From contig NZ_CP081120.1 of NCBI RefSeq assembly GCF_025141935.1, positions 558,001-622,000 of the forward strand: a DNA stretch of 64,000 bases, read 5' to 3'. Source of the DNA: Sulfitobacter sp. S190. GTDB taxonomy: Bacteria; Pseudomonadota; Alphaproteobacteria; Rhodobacterales; Rhodobacteraceae. The translations under genes were made by a program, and so were the position numbers. The notes under the pieces are model-generated. The model made no database searches. It had not been told where the DNA came from and was given only the letters and a program-made list of their open reading frames with translations. This document shows positions 28,277 through 38,312 of this stretch, piece after piece. Position 1 is the first letter of the stretch, and each line of letters begins with the position of its first letter.

Positions 28277-29587
28277 GTGCCGGATCTGTTTGGCAGCGAT
28301 ACCGGGGCACCCGCAGACACAGGCTTTCGCCCCTTGGCCGACAGGCTGCGGCCGCGCGCCCTGTCAGATGTGATCGGTCAGCAACAGGTGCTGGGCCCCG
28401 ACGCGCCTTTGACGGTCATGTTGGCGTCGGGCGCGCTGTCGTCGCTGATATTCTGGGGGCCGCCGGGCGTCGGAAAGACAACAATCGCGCGGCTGCTGGC
28501 GGATGAAACCGATATGCATTTCGTGCAGATCAGCGCGATTTTCAGCGGTGTTCCCGAGCTGCGCAAGGTGTTCGACGCGGCCAAGATACGGCGGCAGAAC
28601 GGGCAGGGCACCTTGCTGTTCGTCGACGAAATCCACCGCTTCAACAAGGCCCAACAGGACGGGTTTCTGCCTCATATGGAGGACGGTACGATTCTGCTGG
28701 TCGGGGCCACGACCGAAAACCCCAGCTTCGAGCTGAACCGCGCGGTGCTGAGCCGCTCGCAGGTTCTTGTGCTCGAACGGCTGCCGGCCGATGATCTGGA
28801 ACGCCTTGCGCAACGGGCCGAGGCCGAGCTGGGCCTGAGTCTGCCGCTGACAGCGCAGGCACGGCAAAATCTGCTGGATATGGCCGATGGGGACGGGCGC
28901 GCGCTGCTGAACCTCATCGAACAGGTGGCGGCGTGGAAAGTTGATGCGCCGCTTGACGGGGCGGGGCTGGCCAAGCGGTTGTCGAAACGCGCCGCGCAAT
29001 ACGACAAGGGCGGTGACGAGCACTACAACCTGATTTCGGCCTTGCACAAATCCGTGCGCGGCAGTGACCCCGACGCGGCGCTTTACTGGTTCGCGCGGAT
29101 GTTGGAGGGGGGCGAAGATCCGCGCTATCTGGCGCGGCGCATCACCCGCATGGCGGTCGAAGATATCGGGCTGGCCGATCCGCAGGCGCAGGCGGTCTGC
29201 CTGCAGTCATGGGAAACCTTCGAACGGCTCGGCTCTCCGGAGGGGGAACTGGCACTGGCACAGGCGCTGACCTATATCGCGCTCGCGCCGAAATCGAACG
29301 CGGTCTACAACGCCTATAAAGGAGCGCGTCGCACGGCCAAGGCGACGGGGTCCGAGCCGCCGCCAAAACATATCCTGAACGCGCCAACCGCGATGATGAA
29401 GGATCAGGGTTACGGCAAAGGCTATGCCTATGACCACAACGCCGAAGACGGTTTTTCGGGCCAGAACTATTTCCCCGATGGCATGGACCGGCCCGATCTC
29501 TACCAACCGGTGGAACGCGGCTTCGAGCGAGATCTGAAAAAGCGGCTCGACTACTTCGCGCGGCTCAGGACCAAGCGTAACAGCTAG
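28277..29587 (+). CDS. rarA: Replication-associated recombination AAA+ ATPase RarA (MgsA)
   Basis: RarA acts at stalled replication forks. The 436-aa protein has Walker A GPPGVGKT (residues 61-68), Walker B LLFVDEIHRF (about 113-122) and the C-terminal clamp-loader-like oligomerisation domain (ALYWFARMLEGGEDPRYLARR). The start is GTG, 2 nt after the protease stop, so the two genes are probably cotranscribed. Confidence 0.94.
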   Translation: MPDLFGSDTGAPADTGFRPLADRLRPRALSDVIGQQQVLGPDAPLTVMLASGALSSLIFWGPPGVGKTTIARLLADETDMHFVQISAIFSGVPELRKVFDAAKIRRQNGQGTLLFVDEIHRFNKAQQDGFLPHMEDGTILLVGATTENPSFELNRAVLSRSQVLVLERLPADDLERLAQRAEAELGLSLPLTAQARQNLLDMADGDGRALLNLIEQVAAWKVDAPLDGAGLAKRLSKRAAQYDKGGDEHYNLISALHKSVRGSDPDAALYWFARMLEGGEDPRYLARRITRMAVEDIGLADPQAQAVCLQSWETFERLGSPEGELALAQALTYIALAPKSNAVYNAYKGARRTAKATGSEPPPKHILNAPTAMMKDQGYGKGYAYDHNAEDGFSGQNYFPDGMDRPDLYQPVERGFERDLKKRLDYFARLRTKRNS

Positions 29588-29638
29588 CCGGCTTGCGCAA
29601 AACTTGACAATCGCGCCCCAACGCACGACAGACGCCCC

Positions 29639-30019
29639 ATGATTTCAACCGTTGCCCTTGTTGCATTGGGCGGTGCCATCGGTGCCGCGGCCCGTTTCCT
29701 GTGGGGGATGGGGGTTCTGCGCGTGCTGGGCCCGCAGGATTTCCCGTTGGCGATTATCGGCGCCAACATTCTGGGTTCCTTCCTGATGGGGGTTTTTGTC
29801 GTGATGGCCGCGCAAAAGGGGCTGACCCAATACGCACCGTTCGTCATGACCGGTGTGTTGGGCGGTTTCACGACCTTCTCCGCGTTCTCGCTGGAGACGG
29901 TGACCCTGATCGAGCGGGGCAATATCGCGGCGGCGGGCGCTTATGTCGCGCTGTCCGTGGCGCTGAGCATTGGCGCATTGATGGCAGGCCTGTGGGTCGC
30001 CAGAGGAGTTTTGGCATGA
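29639..30019 (+). CDS. crcB: Fluoride ion transporter CrcB/Fluc
   Basis: A 126-aa four-helix membrane protein that exports fluoride. It has GGAIGAAARFLWG near the N-terminus and the family motif GVLGGFTTFSAFSLE. The stop overlaps the rluC-type gene by 4 nt. No fluoride riboswitch is visible upstream in the short 51-bp space after rarA. Confidence 0.93.
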   Translation: MISTVALVALGGAIGAAARFLWGMGVLRVLGPQDFPLAIIGANILGSFLMGVFVVMAAQKGLTQYAPFVMTGVLGGFTTFSAFSLETVTLIERGNIAAAGAYVALSVALSIGALMAGLWVARGVLA

Positions 30020-31065
30020 GCCGCGTACAAACACTGATTGTGGCCGAGGGTGACGGCGATCAACGGCTGGACAAATGGTTCAAGCGTATCTTCCCGCACG
30101 TGCCACAAGGGCGCATTGAGAAGATGTGCCGCAAAGGCGAGATCCGTGTTGACGGTGGCCGCGTCAAAGGATCCACCCGCGTCGAAGTAGGCCAGCAGGT
30201 GCGCGTGCCGCCGCTGCCCGACGGTGCCGCACCCGAACCCGAAAAGCGCAGCCGCGTGACCGAGGCCGAGGCCAAGATGATCCGTGGGTGCGTGATTTAT
30301 CGCGACGACCACGTGATCGCGCTCAACAAGCCTCCTGGCCTGCCGGTGCAGGGCGGATCGGGGCAGGGTGAACGCCATGTGGATGGTCTGTCGGAGGCTT
30401 TGATGTTCGACGCCGATGAGCGTCCGCGTCTGGTGCACCGTCTCGACAAGGACACGTCGGGTGTGTTGCTGCTGGCCCGCACCCGGGAGGCCGCCAAGGC
30501 GCTGACCGCCAATTTCCGGCACCGCGAAACCCGCAAGATCTACTGGGCCGCGGTCGCTGGCGTCCCGCATCCGCGCGACGGTACGATTAAGTTCGGGTTG
30601 GTGAAGGCGGGCGGCCACGGCAAACGCGGCGAGGGCGAAAAGATGATCGCCATACATCCACGCGAGGTCGACACGACCGAAGGTGCCAAGCGGGCGACGA
30701 CCGATTATGCGACGCTCGAACAGGCAGGCAGCCGTTGCTGCTGGATGGCGTTGATCCCGGTAACGGGTCGGACCCACCAGCTGCGCGCCCATATGGCAGA
30801 AATCGGACATCCCATCGTCGGTGACGGGAAATACGGCGGCTCCAGTCAGGAGAACCTCGGCGATGGCTGGGGTGCGCAACTGGGCGGAGACATCTCGAAA
30901 AAGCTGCACCTTCACGCACGCAGCCTGACGATCGAACACCCCGTGACCAAGGCCAAGCTACACCTGACGGCCCCGTTGCCCGAGCATATGGCGCGCACGT
31001 GGCAGACATTCCAATGGCAGCCCAGCGATGTGCCGGCCGACCCGTTCGAGGAAGACTGGGGATGA
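30016..31065 (+). CDS. Ribosomal large-subunit pseudouridine synthase, RluC/RluD family
   Basis: A 349-aa protein with an N-terminal S4 RNA-binding domain (QRLDKWFKRIFPHVPQGRIE) and a catalytic domain with HRLDKDTSGVLLLAR, where Asp144 is the expected nucleophile. It isomerises uridines in 23S rRNA; RluC-type activity is most likely from the gene context, but RluD is not excluded. The ATG at 30016 overlaps the crcB stop by 4 nt. Confidence 0.9.
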   Translation: MSRVQTLIVAEGDGDQRLDKWFKRIFPHVPQGRIEKMCRKGEIRVDGGRVKGSTRVEVGQQVRVPPLPDGAAPEPEKRSRVTEAEAKMIRGCVIYRDDHVIALNKPPGLPVQGGSGQGERHVDGLSEALMFDADERPRLVHRLDKDTSGVLLLARTREAAKALTANFRHRETRKIYWAAVAGVPHPRDGTIKFGLVKAGGHGKRGEGEKMIAIHPREVDTTEGAKRATTDYATLEQAGSRCCWMALIPVTGRTHQLRAHMAEIGHPIVGDGKYGGSSQENLGDGWGAQLGGDISKKLHLHARSLTIEHPVTKAKLHLTAPLPEHMARTWQTFQWQPSDVPADPFEEDWG

Positions 31066-31742
31066 GCGATACGCCATTGCGGCTGGTCATTTTTGATGTC
31101 GATGGCACGTTGGTGGACAGCCAGGCCGATATTCTGGGGGCGATGCATCTGGCGTTCTCTGCCGAAGGGCTTGCGACCCCGCCACGCGATCAAGTGCTGG
31201 GTGTCGTCGGGCTCTCGCTCGATGTGCTGATGCCACAGCTGGCGCCGCAGGCCGACCCCGACACGCACAGCCGCTTGGTGCAGGGATACAAGGACAGCTA
31301 CATGCAGCTGCGCGCCCTAAGTGGTGCGGCCCAGTCCTCGCCGCTTTATCCCGGCGCGCGCGATGTGCTCGAGGCGTTGCAGGCACAGCCGGACACACTC
31401 TTGGGCGTGGCCACCGGCAAATCGCGCAGGGGGCTCGACAAGCTCATCGAGGGTCATGGCCTTCACGGGCTGTTTGTCACCCAGCAGGTCGCTGACTTCC
31501 ATCCATCCAAGCCGCATCCTGCCATGCTGCATAGCGCGTTGTCGGAAACCGGCGTGCGGGCCGAACACGCGGTGATGGTGGGCGACACCAGCTTCGACAT
31601 GGACATGGCCGCCGCGGCGGGCATTGCGGGGATCGGCGTAGGCTGGGGGTACCACAGTGCCGACCGGCTTGGTGCCGCGGCCCATACGATTGAGAGTTTC
31701 GCGGCCCTCGTGCCGCTTCTGGACAGCATTTGGAGCGACTGA
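31062..31742 (+). CDS. HAD-superfamily phosphatase (phosphoglycolate phosphatase-like)
   Basis: A 226-aa HAD-IA hydrolase with motif I FDVDGTLVD (nucleophile Asp12, acid Asp14), motif II in VATGKSRRG and motif IV GDTSFDMDMA. The helical cap suits small phosphorylated metabolites; the substrate is unproven. It overlaps the pseudouridine synthase by 4 nt and is 3 nt from the ATP12 gene. Confidence 0.9.
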   Translation: MSDTPLRLVIFDVDGTLVDSQADILGAMHLAFSAEGLATPPRDQVLGVVGLSLDVLMPQLAPQADPDTHSRLVQGYKDSYMQLRALSGAAQSSPLYPGARDVLEALQAQPDTLLGVATGKSRRGLDKLIEGHGLHGLFVTQQVADFHPSKPHPAMLHSALSETGVRAEHAVMVGDTSFDMDMAAAAGIAGIGVGWGYHSADRLGAAAHTIESFAALVPLLDSIWSD

Positions 31743-31745
31743 GCG

Positions 31746-32465
31746 ATGAGCGATTGGAAAGCCAAGCGTTTTTGGAAAGAAGCCACTGTCGAGCAGATTG
31801 ACGAAGCGTGGACCGTCCGACTGGACGGGCGGCCGGTAAAGACCCCTGCGAAACGGGCACTTCTGGTGCCGACGCGCCCGCTTGCCACGGCCATCGCGGA
31901 AGAGTGGCAGGCCCAGGAGGGCGAAATCCGGCCCCACACCATGCCTGTGACCAAGACCGCCAATGCCGCGATCGACAAGGTCGCGGTGCAACATGCCGAG
32001 GTCGCCGATATGCTGGCGGCCTATGGCGACAGCGATTTGCTGTGCTACCGCGCGGATAGCCCGGCCGCACTGGTGGAGCGGCAGTCCGCGCAGTGGGACC
32101 CGCTTCTGGATTGGGCGCATGACGCACTGGGCGCGCGCTTGCTGCCACGGGCGGGCATCATGCACAGGCCACAGGACCCTCAGGCGCTCGCGATATTGTC
32201 GCGCGAAACGCACGCACTCGATGCCTTCCGTCTGGCCGCCTTTCACGATCTTGTCAGCCTCTCGGGCTCGCTCGTGATCGGCTTTGCGGCGGCACGCGAT
32301 GCGCGCCCAGCCGAAGCGCTTTGGGAGCTTTCACGGCTGGACGAAAACTGGCAGGCCGAGCAATGGGGCGACGATGAAGAGGCGCTGGCGCAGGCCGAGA
32401 TCAAACGCGCGGCATTCCTGCACGCAAAGCGTATGTTCGCCCTCGCCGAAGGCACTGTGGCGTAA
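31746..32465 (+). CDS. ATP12 family F1-ATPase assembly chaperone
   Basis: A 239-aa protein matching ATP12, which binds the F1 alpha subunit during ATP synthase assembly; alphaproteobacteria keep this mitochondrial-type factor. The N-terminal WKAKRFWKEATVEQIDEAWT and the central RPLATAIAEEWQAQEGEIRP segments are typical. It ends the crcB-rluC-HAD-ATP12 series. Confidence 0.9.
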   Translation: MSDWKAKRFWKEATVEQIDEAWTVRLDGRPVKTPAKRALLVPTRPLATAIAEEWQAQEGEIRPHTMPVTKTANAAIDKVAVQHAEVADMLAAYGDSDLLCYRADSPAALVERQSAQWDPLLDWAHDALGARLLPRAGIMHRPQDPQALAILSRETHALDAFRLAAFHDLVSLSGSLVIGFAAARDARPAEALWELSRLDENWQAEQWGDDEEALAQAEIKRAAFLHAKRMFALAEGTVA

Positions 32466-32655
32466 AGTTGGGCTTACCTTAGGGAAGCCGTTCAAAAGTG
32501 CCGCAAAATTGGGCGCGTGACCCTTGACCTGCACCGATGAATCCGGCCAAGGTAGCCGCCACTACGTAGGGGCCTCCTGCGCAGTATCACCGTCGGTGTG
32601 CAAAATGCCGGCATGATCCGTCCAAAATGCGGCGGAAAATCAGGAAGAGGTAAAA

Positions 32656-33672
32656 ATGAAGAAATCTGTAATTCTGGGCGCACTGACCGTTGCCGGTCTG
32701 TCCGCTGGTGCTGCAGCTGCTGCAACGCTTGACGATGTCAAGGCGCGCGGCAAGCTGAACTGTGGTGTCACAACAGGTCTGGTGGGCTTTGCCGCACCTG
32801 ACGCGAATGGCGAATGGAAAGGTTTTGACGTTGCAGTCTGCCGTGCCGTTGCCGCCGCTGTTCTGGGCGACGCAAACGCCGTTGAATTCGTTCCAACAAC
32901 CGGCAAGACACGCTTCACCGCGCTTGCTTCGGGCGAAATCGACATGCTGGCGCGTAACACCACATGGACATTCAGCCGTGATGTCGACCTGAAGTTCACC
33001 TTCGTTGGTGTGAACTACTACGACGGTCAGGGCTTCATGGTCCCCAAAGAGCTGGGCGTGTCCTCGGCCAAAGATCTGGACGGCGCGACCGTCTGCATCC
33101 AGACCGGTACAACAACCGAGCTGAACCTCGCGGACTTCTTCCGCGCCAACAACATCAGCTATGAGCCCGTTCCGATCGAAACGAACGCCGAAGCACAACA
33201 GCAGTACCTTGCTGGCGCATGCGACGTTTACACAACGGACGCTTCCGGTCTGGCGGCGACACGTGCGACATTCGAAAACCCCGGCGATCACACGCTGCTG
33301 CCCGAAATCGTATCCAAAGAGCCGCTTGGCCCGCTGGTACGTCACGGTGACGACGAGTGGGGCGACGTTGTGCGCTGGACGCTCAACGCGCTGATCACAG
33401 CCGAAGAGCTGGGTGTTTCGTCCGCGAATGTTGGTGAAATGGCCTCCAACACCAACAATCCCGAAGTGGCGCGTCTGCTGGGCACCGAAGGTGAACTGGG
33501 CGCAATGCTGGGTCTGGACGCCGATTGGGCCAAGCGCGCAATCGAAACACAGGGCAACTACGGTGAGATCTTTGCCAAGAACATCGGCGAAGAAACACCC
33601 ATCGGTCTGGCCCGTGGCCTGAACGCTCAGTGGACAGACGGTGGCCTGCTTTACAGCCCCCCCTTCCGCTAA
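32656..33672 (+). CDS. aapJ: General L-amino acid ABC transporter, periplasmic binding protein
   Basis: A 338-aa protein with a signal peptide (cleavage near AAAA|A, about residue 22) and a family-3 solute-binding domain (GKLNCGVTTGLVGFA ... DVAVCRAVAAAV). It matches AapJ of the broad-specificity amino-acid system. AGGAAGAGG precedes the ATG. The 190-bp upstream gap should contain its promoter, but none was confidently identified. Confidence 0.94.
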   Translation: MKKSVILGALTVAGLSAGAAAAATLDDVKARGKLNCGVTTGLVGFAAPDANGEWKGFDVAVCRAVAAAVLGDANAVEFVPTTGKTRFTALASGEIDMLARNTTWTFSRDVDLKFTFVGVNYYDGQGFMVPKELGVSSAKDLDGATVCIQTGTTTELNLADFFRANNISYEPVPIETNAEAQQQYLAGACDVYTTDASGLAATRATFENPGDHTLLPEIVSKEPLGPLVRHGDDEWGDVVRWTLNALITAEELGVSSANVGEMASNTNNPEVARLLGTEGELGAMLGLDADWAKRAIETQGNYGEIFAKNIGEETPIGLARGLNAQWTDGGLLYSPPFR

Positions 33673-33682
33673 GAACCACTGC

Positions 33683-33712
33683 CGAAGGGCGCGGTGTAAA
33701 CCGCGCCCTTCG
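33683..33712 (+). terminator. Intercistronic hairpin between aapJ and aapQ
   Basis: A 12-bp perfect stem (CGAAGGGCGCGG with CCGCGCCCTTCG) with a 6-nt loop and no T-run. It probably protects the abundant binding-protein mRNA and reduces read-through into the permease genes. Confidence 0.75.
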
Positions 33713-33793
33713 CGCATAAGACGACCAGACAACTGACCCGACGCAAGACGCACAAAGCGCACATATAAACGTCGGGCTCACGGGGAAGAATTC

Positions 33794-35032
33794 ATGTCGA
33801 CACTCTCGGACCCTCAACAGGGATCGTTCCGGCCATCCATGCTATTGAACGATACGCGTTACCGGTCAGCGACGCTGCAGGTGATCGCGGCGGTGCTTCT
33901 GGCGCTTTGCCTGTTCTATCTTTATTCCAATCTCGCCACGAACCTGCGCGCCGCCGGGCTGAACATATCGTTCGCCTTTCTGGGCGCCCCGGCGGGGTAT
34001 GACATCAACCAGACGCTGATTGACTACAACAGCCAGTCGACAAACCTGCGCGCCGCGATGGTGGGGATCCTCAATACCCTGCTGGTGGCATTTCTGGCCT
34101 GTATCACGGCCACGGTCTTTGGTGTCATCGCCGGCGTCTTGCGGCTGAGCAACAACTGGCTCGTGCGCAAGCTGATGGCCGTTTATGTCGAGATTTTCCG
34201 CAACATTCCGGTGCTGATCTGGATCATCATCATCTTTACCATCATGACCGCCGTGATGCCGGGCCCGCGGGCCTTCCGCGGCGATGAACCGTCATCGACG
34301 ATGTTTCTCGATCTGTTCGCGTTCACCAACCGCGGCGTTTACACGCCCGGGCCGTTCTTTACGCGCGGTGTGGGCGGTGAGGCGGGCAGCATCGTCAACT
34401 GGCTGATCGTCATCGCCACGCTTATCGGATCCTTTTTCGCCACCCGCTTTGTCACCAACCGGGCCAATGAAACACAGGCGGCTACGGGCGAACGGCCAAA
34501 TACGTTGTGGACCAACCTGGCGCTTTGGTTCGTTCCGATCATCGTGGTTCTGTTCATTCTGGGTCTTTCGTGGGATGTGCCCGAACTCAAGGGCTTCAAC
34601 TTTGCGGGCGGGATCAAGATCGGTGGCCCATTGATCGCGCTGTGGTTCGCGCTGTCGATCTATACCGGTGCGTTTATCGCCGAAAACGTCCGCGCCGGTA
34701 TCCTTGCGGTCAGCAAGGGCCAGACCGAAGCCGCCTCTGCGCTGGGGCTGCGTCCCCGCCGTGTCATGAGCCTCGTGGTCCTGCCGCAGGCGATGCGGGT
34801 GATCATCCCGCCGCTGATTTCGCAGTTTCTCAACATCACGAAAAACTCGTCACTCGCGATTGCCGTGGGCTACGCCGACATCACCGCGACACTGGGGGGT
34901 ATCACGTTGAACCAGACAGGCCGCGCCATTGAATGCGTGCTGTTGCTGATGGCGTTCTATCTCATCATCTCGCTGCTGATTTCGGCAGGCATGAACGTCT
35001 ACAACAACGCCGTAAAGCTGAAGGAGCGCTGA
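33794..35032 (+). CDS. aapQ: General L-amino acid ABC transporter permease AapQ
   Basis: A 412-aa polytopic inner-membrane protein with the long central insertion typical of AapQ and the EAA-type loop (ENVRAGILAVSKGQTEAASALGL) that contacts the ATPase. It lies 1 nt from aapM. Confidence 0.93.
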   Translation: MSTLSDPQQGSFRPSMLLNDTRYRSATLQVIAAVLLALCLFYLYSNLATNLRAAGLNISFAFLGAPAGYDINQTLIDYNSQSTNLRAAMVGILNTLLVAFLACITATVFGVIAGVLRLSNNWLVRKLMAVYVEIFRNIPVLIWIIIIFTIMTAVMPGPRAFRGDEPSSTMFLDLFAFTNRGVYTPGPFFTRGVGGEAGSIVNWLIVIATLIGSFFATRFVTNRANETQAATGERPNTLWTNLALWFVPIIVVLFILGLSWDVPELKGFNFAGGIKIGGPLIALWFALSIYTGAFIAENVRAGILAVSKGQTEAASALGLRPRRVMSLVVLPQAMRVIIPPLISQFLNITKNSSLAIAVGYADITATLGGITLNQTGRAIECVLLLMAFYLIISLLISAGMNVYNNAVKLKER

Positions 35033-35033
35033 T

Positions 35034-36332
35034 ATGAGCGATACGCACGCACAATCTGTCGCTTATGTTCGCGACACCGCCATCCCGCCATCGCCTGCGC
35101 CGTCGAATGCGGCCGGACCGGTCAAGTGGATGCGCGAAAACCTGTTTGCCACGATCCCGAACGCGGCGCTGACCATCGCGTCCCTGTACGTGATCTACCT
35201 CATCCTGTCGGCTACGCTGCCGTGGATGCTCAACGGCATCTGGACCACGGGAAGCCTCGCGGAATGCCGCGAAGTGCTCGATGGGGCGACGGGGGCCTGC
35301 TTCTCGGTTCTGACCGAGCGCTGGAACCAGCTCCTGTTCGGGTTTAAATATCCGGTGGATGCCTACTGGCGGGTGCTGGTGGCGTTCGTGCTGATGCTCG
35401 TCGCGCTGGCGCCGGTGCTGTTCTTTGATCTGCCGCGCAAGATGCTGATCATCACGGCGCTGTTTCCCTTCGTGGCCTATTGGTTGATCTGGGGCGGAAC
35501 GATCTGGGTGCCGGTTTTTGCCCTGCTCGGTGTCGTGGTAGGGTATCTTGTCTACGCCCGTTTTGTGGCGCAGAATTTTGCACTGGGCTTTTTCGGCGGT
35601 GTTGCCGCAGCCATCGTCTTCTGGACCTTGTCGGGCTACATCGTGCCCGTTCTGACACCAGAACAGCCATGGCTCAAATCCGTGCCATCGCGTGATCTGG
35701 GCGGCTACATGCTCAACATGATGCTGGGTCTGACCTGTGTGTCGCTGTCGCTGCCCATCGGGATCGCGCTGGCGCTGGGTCGGCAAAGCTCCATGCCGCT
35801 CATCAAATGGGTCTGCGTCATTTTCATCGAATTCATCCGCGGCGTGCCGCTGATCACGCTGCTGTTCGTGGCGAATGTGATGCTGGCGTATTTCTTCCCG
35901 CCCGGAAGCGGTGTGGACCTGTTCTTGCGCGTTGTGATCATGATCACGATGTTCTCGTCCGCATACATCGCGGAGGTGATCCGCGGGGGTCTGGCGGCTT
36001 TGCCCAAGGGCCAGTACGAAGCGGCCGACAGCCTCGGGCTTGATTATCCGCAGGCGATGCGTCTGATCATTCTGCCGCAGGCGCTGAAGATTTCGATCCC
36101 GGGCATCGTCAATATCGCCGTGGGTCTGTTCAAGGATACCACGCTCGTGTCCGTAATTTCGATGTTCGACATCATCGGCATGATCCGCGGTCCCATCCTC
36201 GCCTCGACAGACTGGAACGGCGTGTACTGGGAGCTGCTGCTCTTTGCCTGCGTGGTTTTCTTCGTCGTCTGCTACAGCATCTCACAATACTCGCAATGGC
36301 TGGAACGCCGTCTTGCGACCGACCATCGATAA
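35034..36332 (+). CDS. aapM: General L-amino acid ABC transporter permease AapM
   Basis: A 432-aa membrane permease with eight or more hydrophobic segments and the EAA loop AEVIRGGLAALPKGQYEAA. It forms the channel with AapQ. It begins 1 nt after aapQ and is followed by aapP, preceded by AAGGAG. Confidence 0.93.
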   Translation: MSDTHAQSVAYVRDTAIPPSPAPSNAAGPVKWMRENLFATIPNAALTIASLYVIYLILSATLPWMLNGIWTTGSLAECREVLDGATGACFSVLTERWNQLLFGFKYPVDAYWRVLVAFVLMLVALAPVLFFDLPRKMLIITALFPFVAYWLIWGGTIWVPVFALLGVVVGYLVYARFVAQNFALGFFGGVAAAIVFWTLSGYIVPVLTPEQPWLKSVPSRDLGGYMLNMMLGLTCVSLSLPIGIALALGRQSSMPLIKWVCVIFIEFIRGVPLITLLFVANVMLAYFFPPGSGVDLFLRVVIMITMFSSAYIAEVIRGGLAALPKGQYEAADSLGLDYPQAMRLIILPQALKISIPGIVNIAVGLFKDTTLVSVISMFDIIGMIRGPILASTDWNGVYWELLLFACVVFFVVCYSISQYSQWLERRLATDHR

Positions 36333-36344
36333 GGAGCCTGACCA

Positions 36345-37112
36345 ATGGCTGAACAAGCACTGATGAAAGTATCCGACGAGATCGCGATCACCATCAACAA
36401 GATGAACAAGTGGTACGGCAGCTTTCACGTTCTGCGCGACATCGATCTGACGGTGAACCGCGGCGAACGGATCGTGATCTGCGGGCCGTCGGGGTCGGGC
36501 AAATCGACGCTGATCCGCTGCATCAACGCGCTCGAAGAGCACCAGAAAGGATCGATCGAAGTGGATGGCACCCTGCTGTCTTCCGATCTCAAGAACATCG
36601 ACAAGATCCGGTCCGAAGTTGGCATGTGTTTTCAACACTTCAACCTGTTTCCGCACCTGACGATTCTTGAGAACTGTACGCTGGCACCGATCTGGGTTCG
36701 CAAGATCCCCAGGAGCGAAGCCGAAGAAACCGCGATGCATTTCCTCGAAAAGGTGAAAATTCCCGATCAGGCGAATAAGTACCCCGGCCAGTTGTCCGGT
36801 GGTCAGCAGCAACGTGTGGCCATCGCCCGGTCGCTTTGCATGAAGCCGCGGATCATGTTGTTCGACGAGCCGACCTCGGCCCTCGATCCCGAGATGATCA
36901 AGGAAGTGCTCGACACGATGATCGAGCTGGCGGAAGAGGGCATGACCATGTTGTGCGTGACGCATGAAATGGGGTTTGCCCGTCAGGTTGCGAACCGCGT
37001 CATCTTTATGGACGACGGCCAGATCGTAGAGCAGAACGAACCAGAAGAGTTTTTCAACAATCCGCAAAGCCCGCGGACACAGTTGTTCCTCAGCCAGATT
37101 CTCGGCCACTGA
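36345..37112 (+). CDS. aapP: General L-amino acid ABC transporter ATPase AapP
   Basis: A 255-aa polar amino-acid-type ATPase with Walker [10 protein letters not shown], signature [15 protein letters not shown], Walker [14 protein letters not shown] and H-loop VTHEMGFA. It energises AapQM. Last gene of the aapJQMP operon, followed by a terminator. Confidence 0.95.
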   Translation: MAEQALMKVSDEIAITINKMNKWYGSFHVLRDIDLTVNRGERIVICGPSGSGKSTLIRCINALEEHQKGSIEVDGTLLSSDLKNIDKIRSEVGMCFQHFNLFPHLTILENCTLAPIWVRKIPRSEAEETAMHFLEKVKIPDQANKYPGQLSGGQQQRVAIARSLCMKPRIMLFDEPTSALDPEMIKEVLDTMIELAEEGMTMLCVTHEMGFARQVANRVIFMDDGQIVEQNEPEEFFNNPQSPRTQLFLSQILGH

Positions 37113-37136
37113 CAAAGTTCTTATCGACGGAGCGCG

Positions 37137-37161
37137 AAGGCGGGCACAGGCCCGCCTTTTT
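37137..37161 (+). terminator. Terminator after aapP
   Basis: AAGGCGGGC pairs with GCCCGCCTT around ACAG, followed by three more T. It lies at the 3' end of the convergent phosphatase gene, whose last base is 37161. Confidence 0.88.
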
Positions 37162-37658
37162 CACGTCTGCAGGTCGCGCGGGACGGTAAACGCCTCGATC
37201 GTGCCGGTACCGGCGGTAACGTCGCGCCAATCGTTGATTTCAAAGCTGACAACGAGGGTCGCGCATGTCGGGAATAGCGCGAATTTGGCATGCTCGGGCG
37301 CCTGTGCCACCAGCGCGTCGGCGAGATAGGCACAGCCCGGATTATGGGCCAGCATGAGGATTGTATCGCCGGTCGCCTGTCGCAGGGCGTCAAGCATCTC
37401 GTCAGGTTCTGCCAGGTATAAACCACGGCTAAACGTGGTGGGGGGATCATTGGGCAGGTCGAGCCGCATCAGGGTCTCACGGGTCCGGGTCGCATCGGAG
37501 CACAGGACCGCGTCGGGCAATAGCGTGTGCTCGCGTAGCCATCGGCCAATGCGCTTTGCGCTTTCCTTTCCGCGTGGGTTCAGGCCGCGTGCGTGGTCCC
37601 CTGTTCCCGCGCCGGTCCAGTCGGATTTGGCGTGTCGCATCAGTATCAGGCGTTTCAT
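37161..37658 (-). CDS. SixA-type histidine phosphatase
   Basis: A 165-aa histidine-phosphatase-superfamily protein, with the catalytic RHAKSDW at residues 8-14 (His9) and the second His in MLAHNPG. SixA dephosphorylates phosphohistidine in signalling or PTS proteins; the target here is unknown. The start overlaps the upstream Fe-S gene stop by 4 nt, so the two are coupled. Confidence 0.85.
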   Translation of the reverse strand: MKRLILMRHAKSDWTGAGTGDHARGLNPRGKESAKRIGRWLREHTLLPDAVLCSDATRTRETLMRLDLPNDPPTTFSRGLYLAEPDEMLDALRQATGDTILMLAHNPGCAYLADALVAQAPEHAKFALFPTCATLVVSFEINDWRDVTAGTGTIEAFTVPRDLQT

Positions 37659-38305
37659 GGCGCGTTCCCTTTAAAGTAGCGCATGTGATGCGCGCTTTGC
37701 CGAGGCGGTCGGTTGAACGACACGCTGACCGGACAGGCCCGCCGCACCGCGCATCCGTTGGTCATGCAGTCAGCGCCCTCTGCGCTGTTGAGATAGGCCT
37801 TGCAGCGCGGCACGTCATAGAAGTGGTCAGGTGACAAGGCTCCGACGGGGCAGGCGGTTTCGCACGGGCGGGTGGCGCAGCTGTCGCACGGAGAGCGGTG
37901 ATTGGCATCGGGCAGCGGATGCTGACCCTCAAAGACAAGCGCACCGCGGTAAGAAATCATCAGCCCCGCCCGCAGGTGAACCAGCATGCCTGTCGGGCTG
38001 TCAAAGGCTTCGCCACTGGCCTTGGCCCATGCGATGAACGGCTCGAACGGCGGGCCGCCAAACGGATAGACCACCTCGCGCGCGCCGCAGCCCGTGGCAA
38101 TGCGTGGCAGAATGCGTTGTGACCAGCGATCCACGGGGTCCGGGGCCCCGTCGGACATCTCAGGGCTGTTTTCGAAATGGTGCCAGAAATCCGGGGCCGT
38201 CGCCACAAGCACGAGGGTCCGCCCCGCGTCGTGCAGTGCGCCCATCGGCATCAAACCGTAGGGCTCTGTTCGGGCCGCGACCTTGCGGAGGATCGGTGCG
38301 GCCAC
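37655..38305 (-). CDS. 4Fe-4S ferredoxin-type protein of unknown function
   Basis: A 216-aa protein whose C-terminal part holds a cysteine cluster CDSCATRPCETACPVGAL and a second set ending in CMTNGCAVRRACPVS, consistent with iron-sulfur binding. The N-terminal part, with APDPVDRWSQRILPRIA, resembles small bacterial ferredoxin-like proteins of unknown role; no partner is adjacent. I infer a GTG start at 38305 because AGGA lies upstream and the argB stop is only 7 nt away; a longer frame into argB is not credible. Confidence 0.65.
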   Translation of the reverse strand: MAAPILRKVAARTEPYGLMPMGALHDAGRTLVLVATAPDFWHHFENSPEMSDGAPDPVDRWSQRILPRIATGCGAREVVYPFGGPPFEPFIAWAKASGEAFDSPTGMLVHLRAGLMISYRGALVFEGQHPLPDANHRSPCDSCATRPCETACPVGALSPDHFYDVPRCKAYLNSAEGADCMTNGCAVRRACPVSVSFNRPPRQSAHHMRYFKGNAP

Positions 38306-38312
38306 CTGCCGG

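Noticed and set aside
32560..32575. A CTACGTAG-like sequence before aapJ as another copy of the rplP repeat
   Set aside because: The central bases are similar but the GGTGCGCA arms are missing.
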